Notes: a model not told the origin generated them from the letters alone. 64,000 nt of DNA from an uncultured Bacteroidales bacterium (GCA_903887775.1 CAISRB010000024.1:186001-250000); one strand, 5' to 3'. Shown: positions 1-9,392, numbered from the stretch's first letter. Numbers and translations: made by a program.

Positions 1-22
1 TTGCGTTAATGCGTGATATCGT

Positions 23-1003
23 TCAGTTCAGAGGTTTCCACTTTATAATAACATTATTTTTTGGCGGGAGAGACAGCAGGTAAGCATAGATCGCACCCAG
101 GTCATTCTTTGTCATGCCAGCATACATCATCCAGGGCATGATGGAAGGCATATCCCTTCGGCCCAGTTTCGGGGCCTTATATATGGCAGGATCAAATCCC
201 TTGAAACGCCTGATGAAATCTTCCCTGCTCATCAGGCCGATACCTGTTTCCTTGTCAGGCGTGATATTCGGGGAAACAAGCAACCCGGTCGGCATAATGA
301 ATTCCCTTCCTCCCGCAAATGCCTTCTCCTTCACGATCTGCCCGTGTTTTGCTGTTGTATGGCATTCGATACAACCCGAAGCCCGGATTAAATACTCACC
401 GTATTTTATCGTATCCGACTCGGAAGGTTTTGTTGCTGGCCGGGCCTTTCCTGGAAATGTCCGCAGCACAAGGTTCATCGGGAACGCAGGATTTGAACGT
501 GGGGGTGTGTTACGGATCTCCGGGATGGAGCGGATGTAGGCAATAATAGAAAATATATCCTCTGTATCCATAGTCCCATAAGCAAAGTAAGGCATAATGG
601 GAAACAGAGGCTTGCCCTCCCTGGTCTCCCCGCTTGTAATGGCTCTGTAGATCCCGGCATCAGTCCAGCTGCCGAGATTAAACGGAGTGATGTTTGGAGA
701 TGAAAACGCTCCCGGGAATCCCATTTTCTCATCGAATATTTCTCCCCCTTCTCCTAGGGTTCCGCTGACCGGTGGGCCTGAAAACCTCTCCCAATCCCGT
801 TTAGAGTGGCAATCCATGCAGACGCAGACATGATTGGCAAGATATTGACCCCGTTCCAGGCGTTCAGGTGTTACCTGCACTGAAATATCCTGCAAAGGCA
901 CATTTGGAAGAACAAAACGGAGGTAAAGAATTACCCCGGCAATAATGAGGACCACTGCTGCCAGCAGGCCACCCAGTATCCTAGCCCATATTTTTTTTCT
1001 CAT
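23..1003 (-). CDS. membrane-anchored diheme c-type cytochrome
   Basis: A 326-residue protein with one N-terminal membrane anchor (about residues 9-29) and a periplasmic part carrying two heme c sites, CMDCH at 62-66 and CIECH at 211-215. Blocks such as SPNITP after each heme, the second followed by DKETGIG, resemble the cytochrome subunits of membrane-bound alcohol/gluconate dehydrogenases, so electron transfer to or from a periplasmic dehydrogenase or oxidase is likely; the partner is not visible here. MPWMMYAGM near the C-terminus may supply a methionine heme ligand. The ATG at 1003 was chosen over a TTG at 1015 because it directly precedes the basic stretch and the anchor. It has the same length and heme positions as the cytochrome at 28563-29543. 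It diverges from the UvrA-like gene. Family call firm, physiological role inferred. Confidence 0.85.
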   Translation of the reverse strand: MRKKIWARILGGLLAAVVLIIAGVILYLRFVLPNVPLQDISVQVTPERLERGQYLANHVCVCMDCHSKRDWERFSGPPVSGTLGEGGEIFDEKMGFPGAFSSPNITPFNLGSWTDAGIYRAITSGETREGKPLFPIMPYFAYGTMDTEDIFSIIAYIRSIPEIRNTPPRSNPAFPMNLVLRTFPGKARPATKPSESDTIKYGEYLIRASGCIECHTTAKHGQIVKEKAFAGGREFIMPTGLLVSPNITPDKETGIGLMSREDFIRRFKGFDPAIYKAPKLGRRDMPSIMPWMMYAGMTKNDLGAIYAYLLSLPPKNNVIIKWKPLN

Positions 1004-1033
1004 ATTGAAAAGCAATCTTTAATTATCTCATTA

Positions 1034-1064
1034 CAAAGATGGCTAAGAATTTAGCCTTTGTCAA
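1034..1064 (-). promoter_or_regulatory. promoter of the cytochrome gene with an inverted repeat in its spacer
   Basis: Read on the minus strand: TTG at 1064-1062, a 20-nt spacer, then CATCTTTG at 1041-1034, one mismatch from the Bacteroidota -7 element TAnnTTTG with the usual -33 TTG spacing. The spacer holds a perfect inverted repeat, GGCTAA-GAAT-TTAGCC (1041-1056). A regulator bound there would overlap the promoter core, so repression is the simplest guess; the regulator is unknown. Confidence 0.55.
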
Positions 1065-1131
1065 CATTCAAATGAATTATTTTTGCTTTTTAATGTCTGC
1101 GGATGAGATTTGGGGTTTTAATTAAGATCAG

Positions 1132-4100
1132 ATGGATAACGATAATATGATCAGGATTGTCAGCGCTTCCGAGAATAACCTGAACTCGGTCACACTGGAC
1201 ATTCCCAAAAACAAGCTTGTTGTCGTAACCGGAGTCTCAGGCTCCGGCAAATCATCTCTTATATTCGATGTGCTGTATAAGGAAGCAGAATTCAGATATT
1301 TTGGTTCATTCTCGTCATATGCCCGGCAGTTCCTCGGAAAGATGAAACGGCCGGAGGTTGAACGCATCGACGGGCTCTCTCCGGCAGTTGCGGTGGACCA
1401 GGGATCGGTTGTTAACAATCCAAGGTCGACAGTAGGCACACTTAGCGGTATCTACGATCATCTGAGACTGCTGTTTGCCCGTACTGGCCGGGCGATGCCC
1501 TCCGGGGATTTATCCGGCCAGGCGGTTAACGGTCAGCAGCAAGGCGACAGTTTCCGGATCAACCGCAGCCTGTTTTCATTTAATTCTGCTGACGGGGCCT
1601 GCCCGATTTGCAAAGGCCTGGGGGTCGAAGACCGCCTTGATCCTTCCCTGCTGATTGAAGATGATGCAAAGTCTATCCGCCAGAGAGCCATGACGATCAC
1701 GACACCGAACGGGTATATTATGTATTCCCAGGTAACCCTGGATGTGCTTGACCAGGTTTGCCGTGCCGAAGGTTTTACCATCGATATCCCTTGGAAAGAC
1801 CTGACCGCCGAAAACAAACATGTGATTTTCTACGGCAGTGATAAGCTGGAGATCCCCTTTGGCAAACATCCTCTGGAATCGAGGATGAAATGGAGCGGAA
1901 TTACGGCAAAACCCCGCGAAATGGGGGTTTACAAAGGGGTGATTCCGGTCATGGAAGAAATTCTTAAAAGGGACAGAAACAAAAATATCCTTCGTTTTGT
2001 GCGTACAACCTCCTGTTCAGCCTGCGGGGGGAAGAGGCTTAATAACCGGGCTCTTTCGGTAAAAGTTGGAGGATTGGATATCGCTTCATTATCCGCACTT
2101 CCGGTTAGCGTGCTTGGCAATTCCCTTGCTGCCCTTGACTTTCCATCAGGTCAGAGCAAGGTAGCCGGCGGGATACTCAAGAACATCCTGTCATTGATCA
2201 GCGAAATGAAGCGGCTGGGACTCGGTCATCTTTCAACCGACAGGGAATCGGGGAGCTTGTCAGCCGGTGAATCGCGCCGCCTGAAGCTTGCAACACAGCT
2301 GGGTTCCGGACTTAGCGGGATGATCTGTGTGTTCGATGAGCCATCCATCGGGCTGCATGAATCCGAAACCCTGGAATTGATTTTAGTCCTGAAACAGTTG
2401 CGTGACCAGGGAAACACGGTGATCGTTGTGGAACATGATGAAGAATTCATACGGCATGCCGATCATATTATCGATATAGGTCCGGGTCCGGGGGTTTACG
2501 GGGGTAATGTATTATTGAACTATGCGGTGGCCGAACTTAAGAGTATACCCGAGGGAATTATCAGCAAAAGCAAAACCTTATCATATTTCTTCGGAATTGA
2601 ACGCGTGGATTCACCTGCTTTTACCCGTGAGGACAAGGGCGAATTCAGGATTTCAGGGGCTTCTCATCACAACTTGAAAAATATTAACGTTTCTTTTCGT
2701 CTTGAATCTCTTAATGTGGTGACCGGTGTTTCCGGCGCCGGCAAAGGGAGCCTGGTACACCAGACCCTGGGGAGTTTCCTGAGGAAGAAATTAAACAAAA
2801 GCAATGAAGAATCCGGGAAATACGATTCAATTACGGGTTTGGAAAGCATCAAACGGCTTATTGAGATCGACCAGTCGCCGATAGGCCGCACTCCGAGAAG
2901 CAATCCCGCCACTTATACAGGCCTGTTCGATGATATCCGGGACCTGTTCGCTTTGCTGCCGGGATCTGTTGCCAGAGGATACGGAAAGAGCCGTTTTTCT
3001 TTCAACACGAAAGGCGGCCGTTGCGAGGACTGCGAAGGGGCGGGCTATAAACAAACCGGAATGCATTTTATGGGAAGCGTGGAGATCTTGTGTGAAAGCT
3101 GCAACGGCCGCCGGTTCGATAACGAGACGCTCGAAATAACATCGAAGGGAAAAAATATTTCCGGGATTCTCGAAATGCCGGTATCTGAAGCTTTGATTTA
3201 CTTTGAAGGGGAGAGAAAAATCCTGCATTGCCTTAAGACTCTCGATGAGCTCGGGCTGGGTTACCTGACCCTGGGCCAGCGGTCCTCAACCCTGAGCGGA
3301 GGAGAAGCCCAGCGCGTAAAACTGGCTGCTGAACTTGCCAGACCCGCATCATCACATACATTATATATTCTTGATGAACCGACAACAGGGCTGCATAGCG
3401 ACGATGTAAAAAAACTTCTTTTATGCCTGAACGGCCTTATCGACCATGGACATACTGTTATTTGTATAGAACATCATCCGGCATTATTGAGATCTGCAGA
3501 CCGGATCATTAAACTTGGTCCGGGAAGCGGGAATGATGGGGGAGGATTGATTTTTGCCGGAAATCCTGAGGATTATTTTCGTGACGATTCATCAGCTGTG
3601 GCTCATGGCTCGCCACTTACGGTTCGTGATAAATCTGAAATTCAAAATTCTTTGGTCAACAATCAATACCCGTCGACATATGATCATCTCTCGAACTCAC
3701 CATTTTCCCGGAACGATGAACTGGTTTTGATAAACGTCACAACCCACAATCTTAAAAACATCAACGTCTGTATCCCACATGGCCAACTAACAGTGATCAC
3801 CGGTGTTTCCGGCAGCGGAAAGTCTTCCCTTGCTTTTGATACCATTCATGCCGAAGCCCGGAACCGCTTCCTGTGCAATTTCTCGGCTTATGCACGCACC
3901 CGGATCGGCATGAAGGACAAGCCCGACTTTGAAAAGGTTAGCGGGCTGCGGCCAACTTTCGCGGTTGAACAATCGGGGATCCAGTCTAACCCCAGATCCA
4001 CAGTGGGTACATTTACCGGGATTTATGACCTGTACCGCCTGCTTTTTTCGAGGGCGGCACTGAAACTGACAAACGCCCGGGTTCAGGTCTCTCTGCAATC

Positions 4101-6222
4101 CGCCCTGAATCAAACTGATTCCATACAAGGGAGGCGGGAATATCATTCCAGGCCCCTTTCAACTTTCTTTTCCTTCAACAGCATACAGGGAGCCTGCCCC
4201 GAATGCGACGGCCTTGGGATAATCATTTTATGCGATCCCGGGAAGCTGATTACCGATCCCGGTCTCTCCATAATTAACGGAGCCATGGATGGAAGTAAAA
4301 CCGGTAAATTTTACGGGGATCCTTACGGACAATATACTGCAACCCTTAAAACGGTTGGAGCCAAACATGGCATTGACTTCGGCAGGCCATGGAATGAACT
4401 TTCAGCTGAGGATAAGCAGCTTGCTTTATATGGATGCGGGGACGAGACTTATGATGTCAGCTGGGAATTCCTCAGGAACAAACGCAGCGGCACTCATCAT
4501 TTCAAAGGTACATGGCCAGGCTTTCTCGGTCTTGTAAATGAGGAATACACCCGCAAACATGCCGACCACCGTGGTGAGAGCATGATGAATGTGATGAGCG
4601 GTATGGAATGTATGGCATGCCATGGCAGCCGTTTACATGCAGGCGTTCTGTCGTGGGTCATCCGCCAAAAGAATATTGCTGAGATCTCAGCCATGGATAT
4701 TTCGGAAAGCATCAGTTTCTTTAGTGGTTTTTTCAGGCCCTGTCCGGGAACTGACCTTAACGAAGGGGCTGCGGATCCCCTGCATCCTGCAACCTTATCG
4801 GAAGAGCAGGAGAGGACCATTACCGGGCCCCTGGTGACTGAGATATTGCGCAGGCTGACAACACTGGATACCCTCGGACTTTCATATCTTGCTGTTTCAA
4901 GAAATACGGTATCACTTTCACATGGGGAAGCAAGGCGACTGCAGCTGGCAGCTCAAACGGGATCAGGTTTGTCGGGGATGATCTATGTCCTGGATGAACC
5001 CACCGCCGGGCTGCATTCAAAGGACACTACTAGGCTTGTATATCATTTAAGAGAGCTTATCAAGGCTGGTAATACAGTGATAGCAGTGGAACATGAGAGG
5101 GAAGTGATACTCGGGGCAGATCATATCATTGATATGGGGCCTGGAGCAGGCAGGCTGGGCGGTGAGATTGTTGCCGAAGGAAGTGTTAAAGAAATTATTG
5201 ATTCCGAAAGATCCGTCACGGGAAAATACCTGAGATCCCCGCTCAACCCGCATCCTCATGCGATCAGGAAGATGTCATCAGGCCTTCAGATAAAGAATGC
5301 CTTCATCCATAACCTGAAACATTTCGACCTGGAAATTCCTTCGCGCGGGATCATTTGCGTTACCGGGGTTTCGGGCAGCGGGAAATCGAGCCTGGTGTTT
5401 GATCTGATTCATGCCTCCTGGAAGGAGGGCAGACCAACAGGATGCAGCGGTATCAGCGGATTTGAGAAATTCGGCAGGGTGGTGAGTGTTGAACAAAGAG
5501 AGGAGTTCAACTCCCCTCACTCTGTAATTGCAACCTATTCAGGAGCTTTTGACCTGATCCGAAATCTCATTGCCTCAACCGATGATGCCAGGCAGGGAGG
5601 TTTCGCGAAAAACCATTTCTCCTTCCTGAACAAACAATCACAATGCCCCAATTGCGAAGGCATGGGACAGACCAGGATCAGCATGGACTTTATGCCAGAT
5701 ATATACCAGGAATGCGAGGTTTGCCATGGGAAAAGGTTCAGGCCTGAAATCCTCGTTGTTGGTTATTGTGGAAAAAATATAAGTGAGATACTTGATTTAA
5801 GCGTTTCGGAGGCTGCAGTTTTCTTTGCCGGTCAGAAACAGCTTCTGCCGATCCTGAAGAATCTTGATGAGGCGGGATTGGGCTATCTCAAACTTGGCCA
5901 GCCCCTGAATACCCTGTCGGGAGGAGAAGCGCAAAGGCTGAATCTTTGCAGGGAACTGATGACACCTCTGAAATCCTGCATCCCGCATCCTGCATCCAGC
6001 ATCTTGCATCCTGCATCCCTTTACCTTTTCGACGAACCCTCCACCGGCCTTCACTTCGCCGATATCGAAAACCTTCTGAAACTGTTCCACCATCTCGCCG
6101 ATGAGGGTAATACCCTGATAATCATCGAACATGACCGGCAGATCATCTCTGAAGCAGATCATATTATAGAACTTGGGCCTGAAGGTGGTGAAAGGGGAGG
6201 GTACTTTTTAAGTGAAAAGTGA
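1132..6222 (+). CDS. giant four-cassette UvrA2-like ABC ATPase (two UvrA halves fused twice over)
   Basis: A 1696-residue UvrA-family protein with four ABC cassettes. Walker A motifs (GVSGSGKSS or variants) begin near residues 34, 531, 889 and 1410. Each cassette has its signature (LSAGE, LSGGE, LSHGE, LSGGE) and a DEPxxGLH Walker B block. Zinc-type CxxC pairs ([32 protein letters not shown] and equivalents) recur. Ordinary UvrA has two cassettes in about 940 residues; here two such units of about 840 are joined. In cassettes 1 and 3 the chain passes quickly from LFAR/LFSR to the SFNS...CP zinc region, so the UvrB-binding domain appears absent, as in the UvrA2/DrrC-like class. Likely role: DNA-damage or intercalator tolerance. 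The linker between halves, a loop in cassette 4 and the stop codon all lie in 7-bp repeats. A second in-frame ATG at 1147 is possible. Confidence 0.9.
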   Translation: MDNDNMIRIVSASENNLNSVTLDIPKNKLVVVTGVSGSGKSSLIFDVLYKEAEFRYFGSFSSYARQFLGKMKRPEVERIDGLSPAVAVDQGSVVNNPRSTVGTLSGIYDHLRLLFARTGRAMPSGDLSGQAVNGQQQGDSFRINRSLFSFNSADGACPICKGLGVEDRLDPSLLIEDDAKSIRQRAMTITTPNGYIMYSQVTLDVLDQVCRAEGFTIDIPWKDLTAENKHVIFYGSDKLEIPFGKHPLESRMKWSGITAKPREMGVYKGVIPVMEEILKRDRNKNILRFVRTTSCSACGGKRLNNRALSVKVGGLDIASLSALPVSVLGNSLAALDFPSGQSKVAGGILKNILSLISEMKRLGLGHLSTDRESGSLSAGESRRLKLATQLGSGLSGMICVFDEPSIGLHESETLELILVLKQLRDQGNTVIVVEHDEEFIRHADHIIDIGPGPGVYGGNVLLNYAVAELKSIPEGIISKSKTLSYFFGIERVDSPAFTREDKGEFRISGASHHNLKNINVSFRLESLNVVTGVSGAGKGSLVHQTLGSFLRKKLNKSNEESGKYDSITGLESIKRLIEIDQSPIGRTPRSNPATYTGLFDDIRDLFALLPGSVARGYGKSRFSFNTKGGRCEDCEGAGYKQTGMHFMGSVEILCESCNGRRFDNETLEITSKGKNISGILEMPVSEALIYFEGERKILHCLKTLDELGLGYLTLGQRSSTLSGGEAQRVKLAAELARPASSHTLYILDEPTTGLHSDDVKKLLLCLNGLIDHGHTVICIEHHPALLRSADRIIKLGPGSGNDGGGLIFAGNPEDYFRDDSSAVAHGSPLTVRDKSEIQNSLVNNQYPSTYDHLSNSPFSRNDELVLINVTTHNLKNINVCIPHGQLTVITGVSGSGKSSLAFDTIHAEARNRFLCNFSAYARTRIGMKDKPDFEKVSGLRPTFAVEQSGIQSNPRSTVGTFTGIYDLYRLLFSRAALKLTNARVQVSLQSALNQTDSIQGRREYHSRPLSTFFSFNSIQGACPECDGLGIIILCDPGKLITDPGLSIINGAMDGSKTGKFYGDPYGQYTATLKTVGAKHGIDFGRPWNELSAEDKQLALYGCGDETYDVSWEFLRNKRSGTHHFKGTWPGFLGLVNEEYTRKHADHRGESMMNVMSGMECMACHGSRLHAGVLSWVIRQKNIAEISAMDISESISFFSGFFRPCPGTDLNEGAADPLHPATLSEEQERTITGPLVTEILRRLTTLDTLGLSYLAVSRNTVSLSHGEARRLQLAAQTGSGLSGMIYVLDEPTAGLHSKDTTRLVYHLRELIKAGNTVIAVEHEREVILGADHIIDMGPGAGRLGGEIVAEGSVKEIIDSERSVTGKYLRSPLNPHPHAIRKMSSGLQIKNAFIHNLKHFDLEIPSRGIICVTGVSGSGKSSLVFDLIHASWKEGRPTGCSGISGFEKFGRVVSVEQREEFNSPHSVIATYSGAFDLIRNLIASTDDARQGGFAKNHFSFLNKQSQCPNCEGMGQTRISMDFMPDIYQECEVCHGKRFRPEILVVGYCGKNISEILDLSVSEAAVFFAGQKQLLPILKNLDEAGLGYLKLGQPLNTLSGGEAQRLNLCRELMTPLKSCIPHPASSILHPASLYLFDEPSTGLHFADIENLLKLFHHLADEGNTLIIIEHDRQIISEADHIIELGPEGGERGGYFLSEK
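3598..3702 (+). repeat. degenerate heptamer tract encoding the linker between the two UvrA halves
   Basis: Within the UvrA-like gene, between cassettes 2 and 3. The 14-mer GTGGCTCATGGCTC at 3598-3611 is the reverse complement of units in the array at 63104-63173 (TGAGCCA units). The following bases can be read as drifted 7-bp units such as CGGTTCG, TGATAAA, TCTGAAA and TTCAAAA. The encoded residues are polar and linker-like, with no UvrA motif. The first part is clear; the rest is interpretation. Confidence 0.55.
5975..6019 (+). repeat. in-frame 7-bp tandem repeat inside cassette 4 of the UvrA-like gene
   Basis: Six consecutive heptamers, CCTGCAT, CCCGCAT, CCTGCAT, CCAGCAT, CTTGCAT and CCTGCAT, plus a partial unit. 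Three units make 21 bp, so the protein repeats every 7 residues: CIPHPAS then SILHPAS. It lies between the signature motif and Walker B strand of the fourth cassette, lengthening a loop without breaking the frame. Confidence 0.9.
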
Positions 6223-6258
6223 ATAGTGACTGGTGACCGGTGAACCGGGATAAATGAA
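6210..6258 (+). repeat. heptamer array containing the stop codon of the UvrA-like gene
   Basis: Units AAGTGAA, AAGTGAA, TAGTGAC, TGGTGAC, CGGTGAA, CCGGGAT and AAATGAA. The last residues (SEK) and the TGA stop at 6220-6222 are read from the first units. The unit type matches the array after the M28 peptidase gene at 10401-10435 when both are read in gene direction. Confidence 0.85.
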
Positions 6259-6313
6259 TGGACCGGGAAACAACAAATCCGCTGTCCCCGGCCCCGATGA
6301 GCATGTTTGTACT

Positions 6314-6676
6314 TTAGTTTTTCTTTGTCGTGGCAATGAAGAAGAACAGCAGGAAACCTGCAGCGATAAACACCAGTTCGATCCCAATCGGCAAAAAAGC
6401 ATCGGCTCCCTGGTCCCAGTTCAGGCGGCCTGCGCGGGAAAGGATCTGGATCAGTATCATGCCGGCACCTGCAAACAGGGTCACCAGGCCCCATTTCAGG
6501 GTGGGATATTTGGCCGTCTCACCTTCGATGGATTCAAGGATCCCGGCTTTATCAATATGTCCGCTTTTGACGATCTTACGACGTAACAGATAGTCGGTAA
6601 GCGCTTTCAATAATGAATATATTCCGAAGAATACTACCGCAGTTACGATTGCGGCTCCGATTTGTTCACTTAACAT
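6314..6676 (-). CDS. small two- to three-helix membrane protein, function unknown
   Basis: A 120-residue protein with hydrophobic segments at about residues 7-27, 60-80 and 93-114, separated by a charged cytoplasmic-type stretch (LLRRKIVKSG) and ending in TTKKN. The layout resembles small Bacteroidota membrane proteins of the DUF6249 type, but I do not recognise a catalytic motif. It follows the response-regulator gene on the same strand, so co-transcription with the two-component operon is possible. The ATG at 6676 is the only plausible start. Confidence 0.65.
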   Translation of the reverse strand: MLSEQIGAAIVTAVVFFGIYSLLKALTDYLLRRKIVKSGHIDKAGILESIEGETAKYPTLKWGLVTLFAGAGMILIQILSRAGRLNWDQGADAFLPIGIELVFIAAGFLLFFFIATTKKN

Positions 6677-6775
6677 ATGGCAAGGGTTTTAAAATTTAAC
6701 TTCTGCACCATATGTCGTAAGGCAGGTGCAGAAGGTTGCAGAAATCAGCAGTTTTTTTTTGAAGGGGAACGGGAA

Positions 6776-7465
6776 TTATCCTGTCTTCAACCTGTAACCC
6801 GTATTATGAATGGTCTCAATTACGATCTTCGGATCGGGTTTAAGAACCTTCCTCAGGCGCGAAACGAAAACATCCATGCTCCTGCTGAAATAAACGTCAT
6901 CATTGCCCCAGACCTTCCGCAGTATCTCTTCACGTTTCAGTATCCTTCCTTTGTTTTCGATCAGAAATGCAAGCAGTTCATTCTCCTTTTGGGTAAGGAT
7001 CCTCGGCTTTCCGCCATAGCTCAACTGCTGGTTCCTGTAATCGTAAGTAAATTCTCCAAGTTGTACAGGCAAAGGATCAGTCACGGGGACTATGTTCTTC
7101 CTTTTGAGGAACACCTCTATTTTCAGCACCAGTTCCTCCATGCTGAAGGGTTTTGTAATATAATCGTCCCCTCCCAGGGTCAAACCGGCGATCCTGTCCT
7201 CCCCTGACGACCTGGCGGTCAGAAAGAGTATCGGAATACCTTGATTCACAGCACGGATCCTGGCTGCAAGAGTGAACCCGTCCATTTTTGGCAGCATCAC
7301 ATCCAGGATGCAAAGGTCATATTCCGAATTTTTCATCATCTCAAGGGCAGATATGCCATCGCCTGCATGATCGACCCGGTAACCCCTGATCTCAAGATTG
7401 TCCCTGGTCACAAAGGACAGCGCAAGGTCATCCTCAACATAAAGCAGCTTTGGTTTGTTTCCCAT
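6776..7465 (-). CDS. OmpR/PhoB-family response regulator (RprY-like)
   Basis: A 229-residue DNA-binding response regulator. The receiver domain covers about residues 5-120 with the acidic triad EDD at 11-13, phospho-acceptor Asp55 (CILDVMLPKMDG) and the conserved Lys in the ITKPF motif. The C-terminal winged-helix domain includes LTQKENELLAFL and ends in VIETIHNTGYRLK, as in the OmpR/PhoB group. It lies 9 bp downstream of the histidine kinase gene and is certainly co-transcribed with it. The pair resembles RprX/RprY of Bacteroides. The phased TTTACA array ahead of the kinase gene is the natural candidate binding site. Confidence 0.92.
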   Translation of the reverse strand: MGNKPKLLYVEDDLALSFVTRDNLEIRGYRVDHAGDGISALEMMKNSEYDLCILDVMLPKMDGFTLAARIRAVNQGIPILFLTARSSGEDRIAGLTLGGDDYITKPFSMEELVLKIEVFLKRKNIVPVTDPLPVQLGEFTYDYRNQQLSYGGKPRILTQKENELLAFLIENKGRILKREEILRKVWGNDDVYFSRSMDVFVSRLRKVLKPDPKIVIETIHNTGYRLKTG

Positions 7466-7474
7466 GGTAGGATC

Positions 7475-8740
7475 TTATTGATTTGGAATTTCGATGGTGA
7501 ACCTGGCCCCGCTTCCCGCCTGTGTATCGAGTTTTATCTTCCAGCCATGAGCACGGCAGATGATCTTCACATAATGCAGGCCCAGACCGAACCCCTTGAC
7601 ATCGTGTACATTTCCCGAAGGGACCCTGTAAAATTTCTGGAACACCCGTTTCTGGTATTTCGGATCTATCCCAGGGCCGTTATCGGAAAAACATACAAAT
7701 ACGGTCCTGTTCTCCATCCGGGTGGAGATCCTGATCTCGGTATTTTCAGGACCGTATTTTACCGCATTGTCGAAAAGATTGTGAAATATATTTGTCAGGT
7801 GGATGATATCGGCCCGGATAACCTTCACCGATGGATCCAGCGAAAGCTCCAGGGCAGCCCCCGGGCGCAGCTTTGTCCTGAAATGACCGGCCACCGTTCT
7901 TACAAGTTCATTCAGGTTGATTGTTTCCGTTTTAAGCTGAAGGCCTCCCTTCTCGATGTGGACTATCTGCAGCACCTTCCCTGCCAGCAGGTCCAGCCTG
8001 CGGTTCTCCTGTTTGATGAGAGAAGCGTACCTGTCAAGCCGCCTTGGGTCTTTTACAATTTCGGGATCCAGGATGACATCAGCCGCAAGGTTTATGGTCG
8101 ATATGGGGGTCTTGAATTCATGGGTCATATTGTTAATGAAATCCTTCTGCATTTCAGAAAACTGTTTCTGCTGCAGGATCACGAAAATGGCATAAACAAA
8201 GAAGACCACCGAAAGGACGAGGATGAAAGTAAAGAAGAAAAGTATGGATATATCCCCTGCAACAGTATTACGGAGGGCCGGGAACCTGATCCCGAAATAA
8301 TAAAGGTATTCACGGTATTTGGGGAGGTTTTCAGAGGCCTTAAGCTTTTCGCCAGCTCCGGAGGCTGAAATATAACTCCCGTATACCATCCGGTCCGAAT
8401 GACAATCATAAATGGCATATTCGTAATCGGTCCTGATGTTGAGACGTTCGAATTCAGTCTTCAGGTAATGTTCAAGCACGTTGGCATCGATCACGCTGTT
8501 GATGTCAACGACAAAATATGCCGATGACAGCTGCCTGACGGGATTCCCGTAAGGAGGAGCCGTCTGGTTCAGACGGCAGATCTTACCGGCGACGGTCTTG
8601 AGGGCTATCACAATGCTCTGGTTCAGCTCCTTTTCCCTGGTATTCCAGGCGTTGACCAGGAAATAGGTCTGCACGGAGATTATGCCGACAATGGAAACGG
8701 CACCGAGCAATACAACGAATTTGAGCTTATACCCTCGCAT
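7475..8740 (-). CDS. membrane sensor histidine kinase (RprX-like)
   Basis: A 421-residue class I kinase: membrane helix at about 7-28, periplasmic sensor region about 30-160, second helix about 165-189, then HisKA with the phospho-accepting His207 (NNMTHEFKTPIS) and an HATPase domain with N box (NLFDNAVKYG), G1 box (DNGPGID), F box (FQKFYRV) and G2 box (GFGLGLHYVK). The sensor region is rich in Tyr and has no recognisable ligand domain, so the stimulus is unknown. First gene of the kinase-regulator operon. It diverges from the DUF1573 gene across the phased operator array, which suggests autoregulation. Confidence 0.92.
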   Translation of the reverse strand: MRGYKLKFVVLLGAVSIVGIISVQTYFLVNAWNTREKELNQSIVIALKTVAGKICRLNQTAPPYGNPVRQLSSAYFVVDINSVIDANVLEHYLKTEFERLNIRTDYEYAIYDCHSDRMVYGSYISASGAGEKLKASENLPKYREYLYYFGIRFPALRNTVAGDISILFFFTFILVLSVVFFVYAIFVILQQKQFSEMQKDFINNMTHEFKTPISTINLAADVILDPEIVKDPRRLDRYASLIKQENRRLDLLAGKVLQIVHIEKGGLQLKTETINLNELVRTVAGHFRTKLRPGAALELSLDPSVKVIRADIIHLTNIFHNLFDNAVKYGPENTEIRISTRMENRTVFVCFSDNGPGIDPKYQKRVFQKFYRVPSGNVHDVKGFGLGLHYVKIICRAHGWKIKLDTQAGSGARFTIEIPNQ

Positions 8741-8778
8741 GGGAGATGATTTTTTTTAGATCCAGGGGATTTGTCATG

Positions 8779-8786
8779 TAAAATTA
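8779..8786 (-). promoter_or_regulatory. probable -7 element for the kinase-regulator operon
   Basis: Minus-strand TAATTTTA, one mismatch from TAnnTTTG, 38 bp upstream of the kinase start codon and about 26 bp from the phased hexamer array. No -33 TTG at the proper distance, which fits a promoter needing an activator. Confidence 0.35.
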
Positions 8787-8812
8787 CTGATAATGTTATT
8801 GTCCTGGCGGGA

Positions 8813-8871
8813 TTTACATTTCATTTACAAAGATTTACATTTCGTTTACAATCATTTACCAGTCATTAACA
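8813..8871. promoter_or_regulatory. helically phased six-site operator array
   Basis: Six direct hexamers: TTTACA at 8813, 8824, 8834 and 8845, TTTACC at 8855 and TTAACA at 8866. Start-to-start spacing is 11, 10, 11, 10 and 11 bp, averaging 10.6, close to one turn of B-DNA. Direct repeats at about 11 bp are how OmpR/PhoB-family regulators bind, and such a regulator is encoded next door. The array is placed between the kinase operon (minus) and the DUF1573-sigma genes (plus), so it could control both. Confidence 0.75.
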
Positions 8872-8892
8872 TGTGTTTCCTCCAGCCCTGTC

Positions 8893-8900
8893 CATCTTTG
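8893..8900 (+). promoter_or_regulatory. -7 element upstream of the DUF1573 gene
   Basis: CATCTTTG, one mismatch from the Bacteroidota TAnnTTTG element, 18 bp before the start codon and 21 bp after the last phased hexamer. No TTG at the -33 distance; the operator array occupies that side. Confidence 0.5.
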
Positions 8901-8917
8901 CATTCAAAAAAAACCAT

Positions 8918-9349
8918 ATGAAAACAAAAACAATTTTAATGACTGCCGCTATCCTCGGTTTCTGCCTGAGTGCTTATTGCCAGGATGCCCCCAAACAAGG
9001 TGAAGTGAAACTCCCGACCGAGCTTAAAAAGAACGGGCCGGTAGCCAGGTTCGACAAGACCGAGTATGAATTTGGTGATCTCATACAGAATTCACCGGGA
9101 ACGGCCACATTTACCCTTACTAATGACGGTAATGAACCCCTGCTCATCTCGTCTGCCACGGCTTCCTGCGGCTGTACAAACCTCTCTTATTCCAGGGATC
9201 CTGTACTTCCCGGCAAATCGACAAGCATTTCAGCGACCTATAACGCTGCCGCCCAAGGTAATTTTTTCAAGAGCGTCACCGTAAGGACCAATGCTTCCGA
9301 TCAACCCGTGATACTTCAGATCAAAGGCAAGGTCATCCCGAAATCATGA
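8918..9349 (+). CDS. secreted DUF1573-domain protein
   Basis: A 143-residue protein with a signal peptide of about 20 residues (hydrophobic ILMTAAILGF, cleavage near AYCQ) followed by one DUF1573 Ig-like domain: FDKTEYEFGDLI, FTLTNDGNEPL, the cysteine motif ASCGCT and a final IKGKV strand. DUF1573 proteins are common exported proteins of Bacteroidota with no fixed biochemical role. The ATG at 8918 was chosen over a more upstream reading because it starts the signal peptide and follows a -7 element. Next to the kinase operon across the phased operator, and just ahead of an ECF sigma gene, so envelope-stress regulation is plausible but inferred. Confidence 0.85.
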   Translation: MKTKTILMTAAILGFCLSAYCQDAPKQGEVKLPTELKKNGPVARFDKTEYEFGDLIQNSPGTATFTLTNDGNEPLLISSATASCGCTNLSYSRDPVLPGKSTSISATYNAAAQGNFFKSVTVRTNASDQPVILQIKGKVIPKS

Positions 9350-9392
9350 ACGGGCCTGCAACCTTTTTGCATTTCCTGCGACTAATGTTGCA

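Noticed and set aside
6677-7207. 176-codon plus-strand open frame opposite the response regulator
   Set aside because: Antisense shadow of a gene with clear receiver and winged-helix motifs.
7241-8368. 375-codon plus-strand open frame opposite the histidine kinase
   Set aside because: It is fully antisense to a kinase with all catalytic boxes; the product has no recognisable domain.
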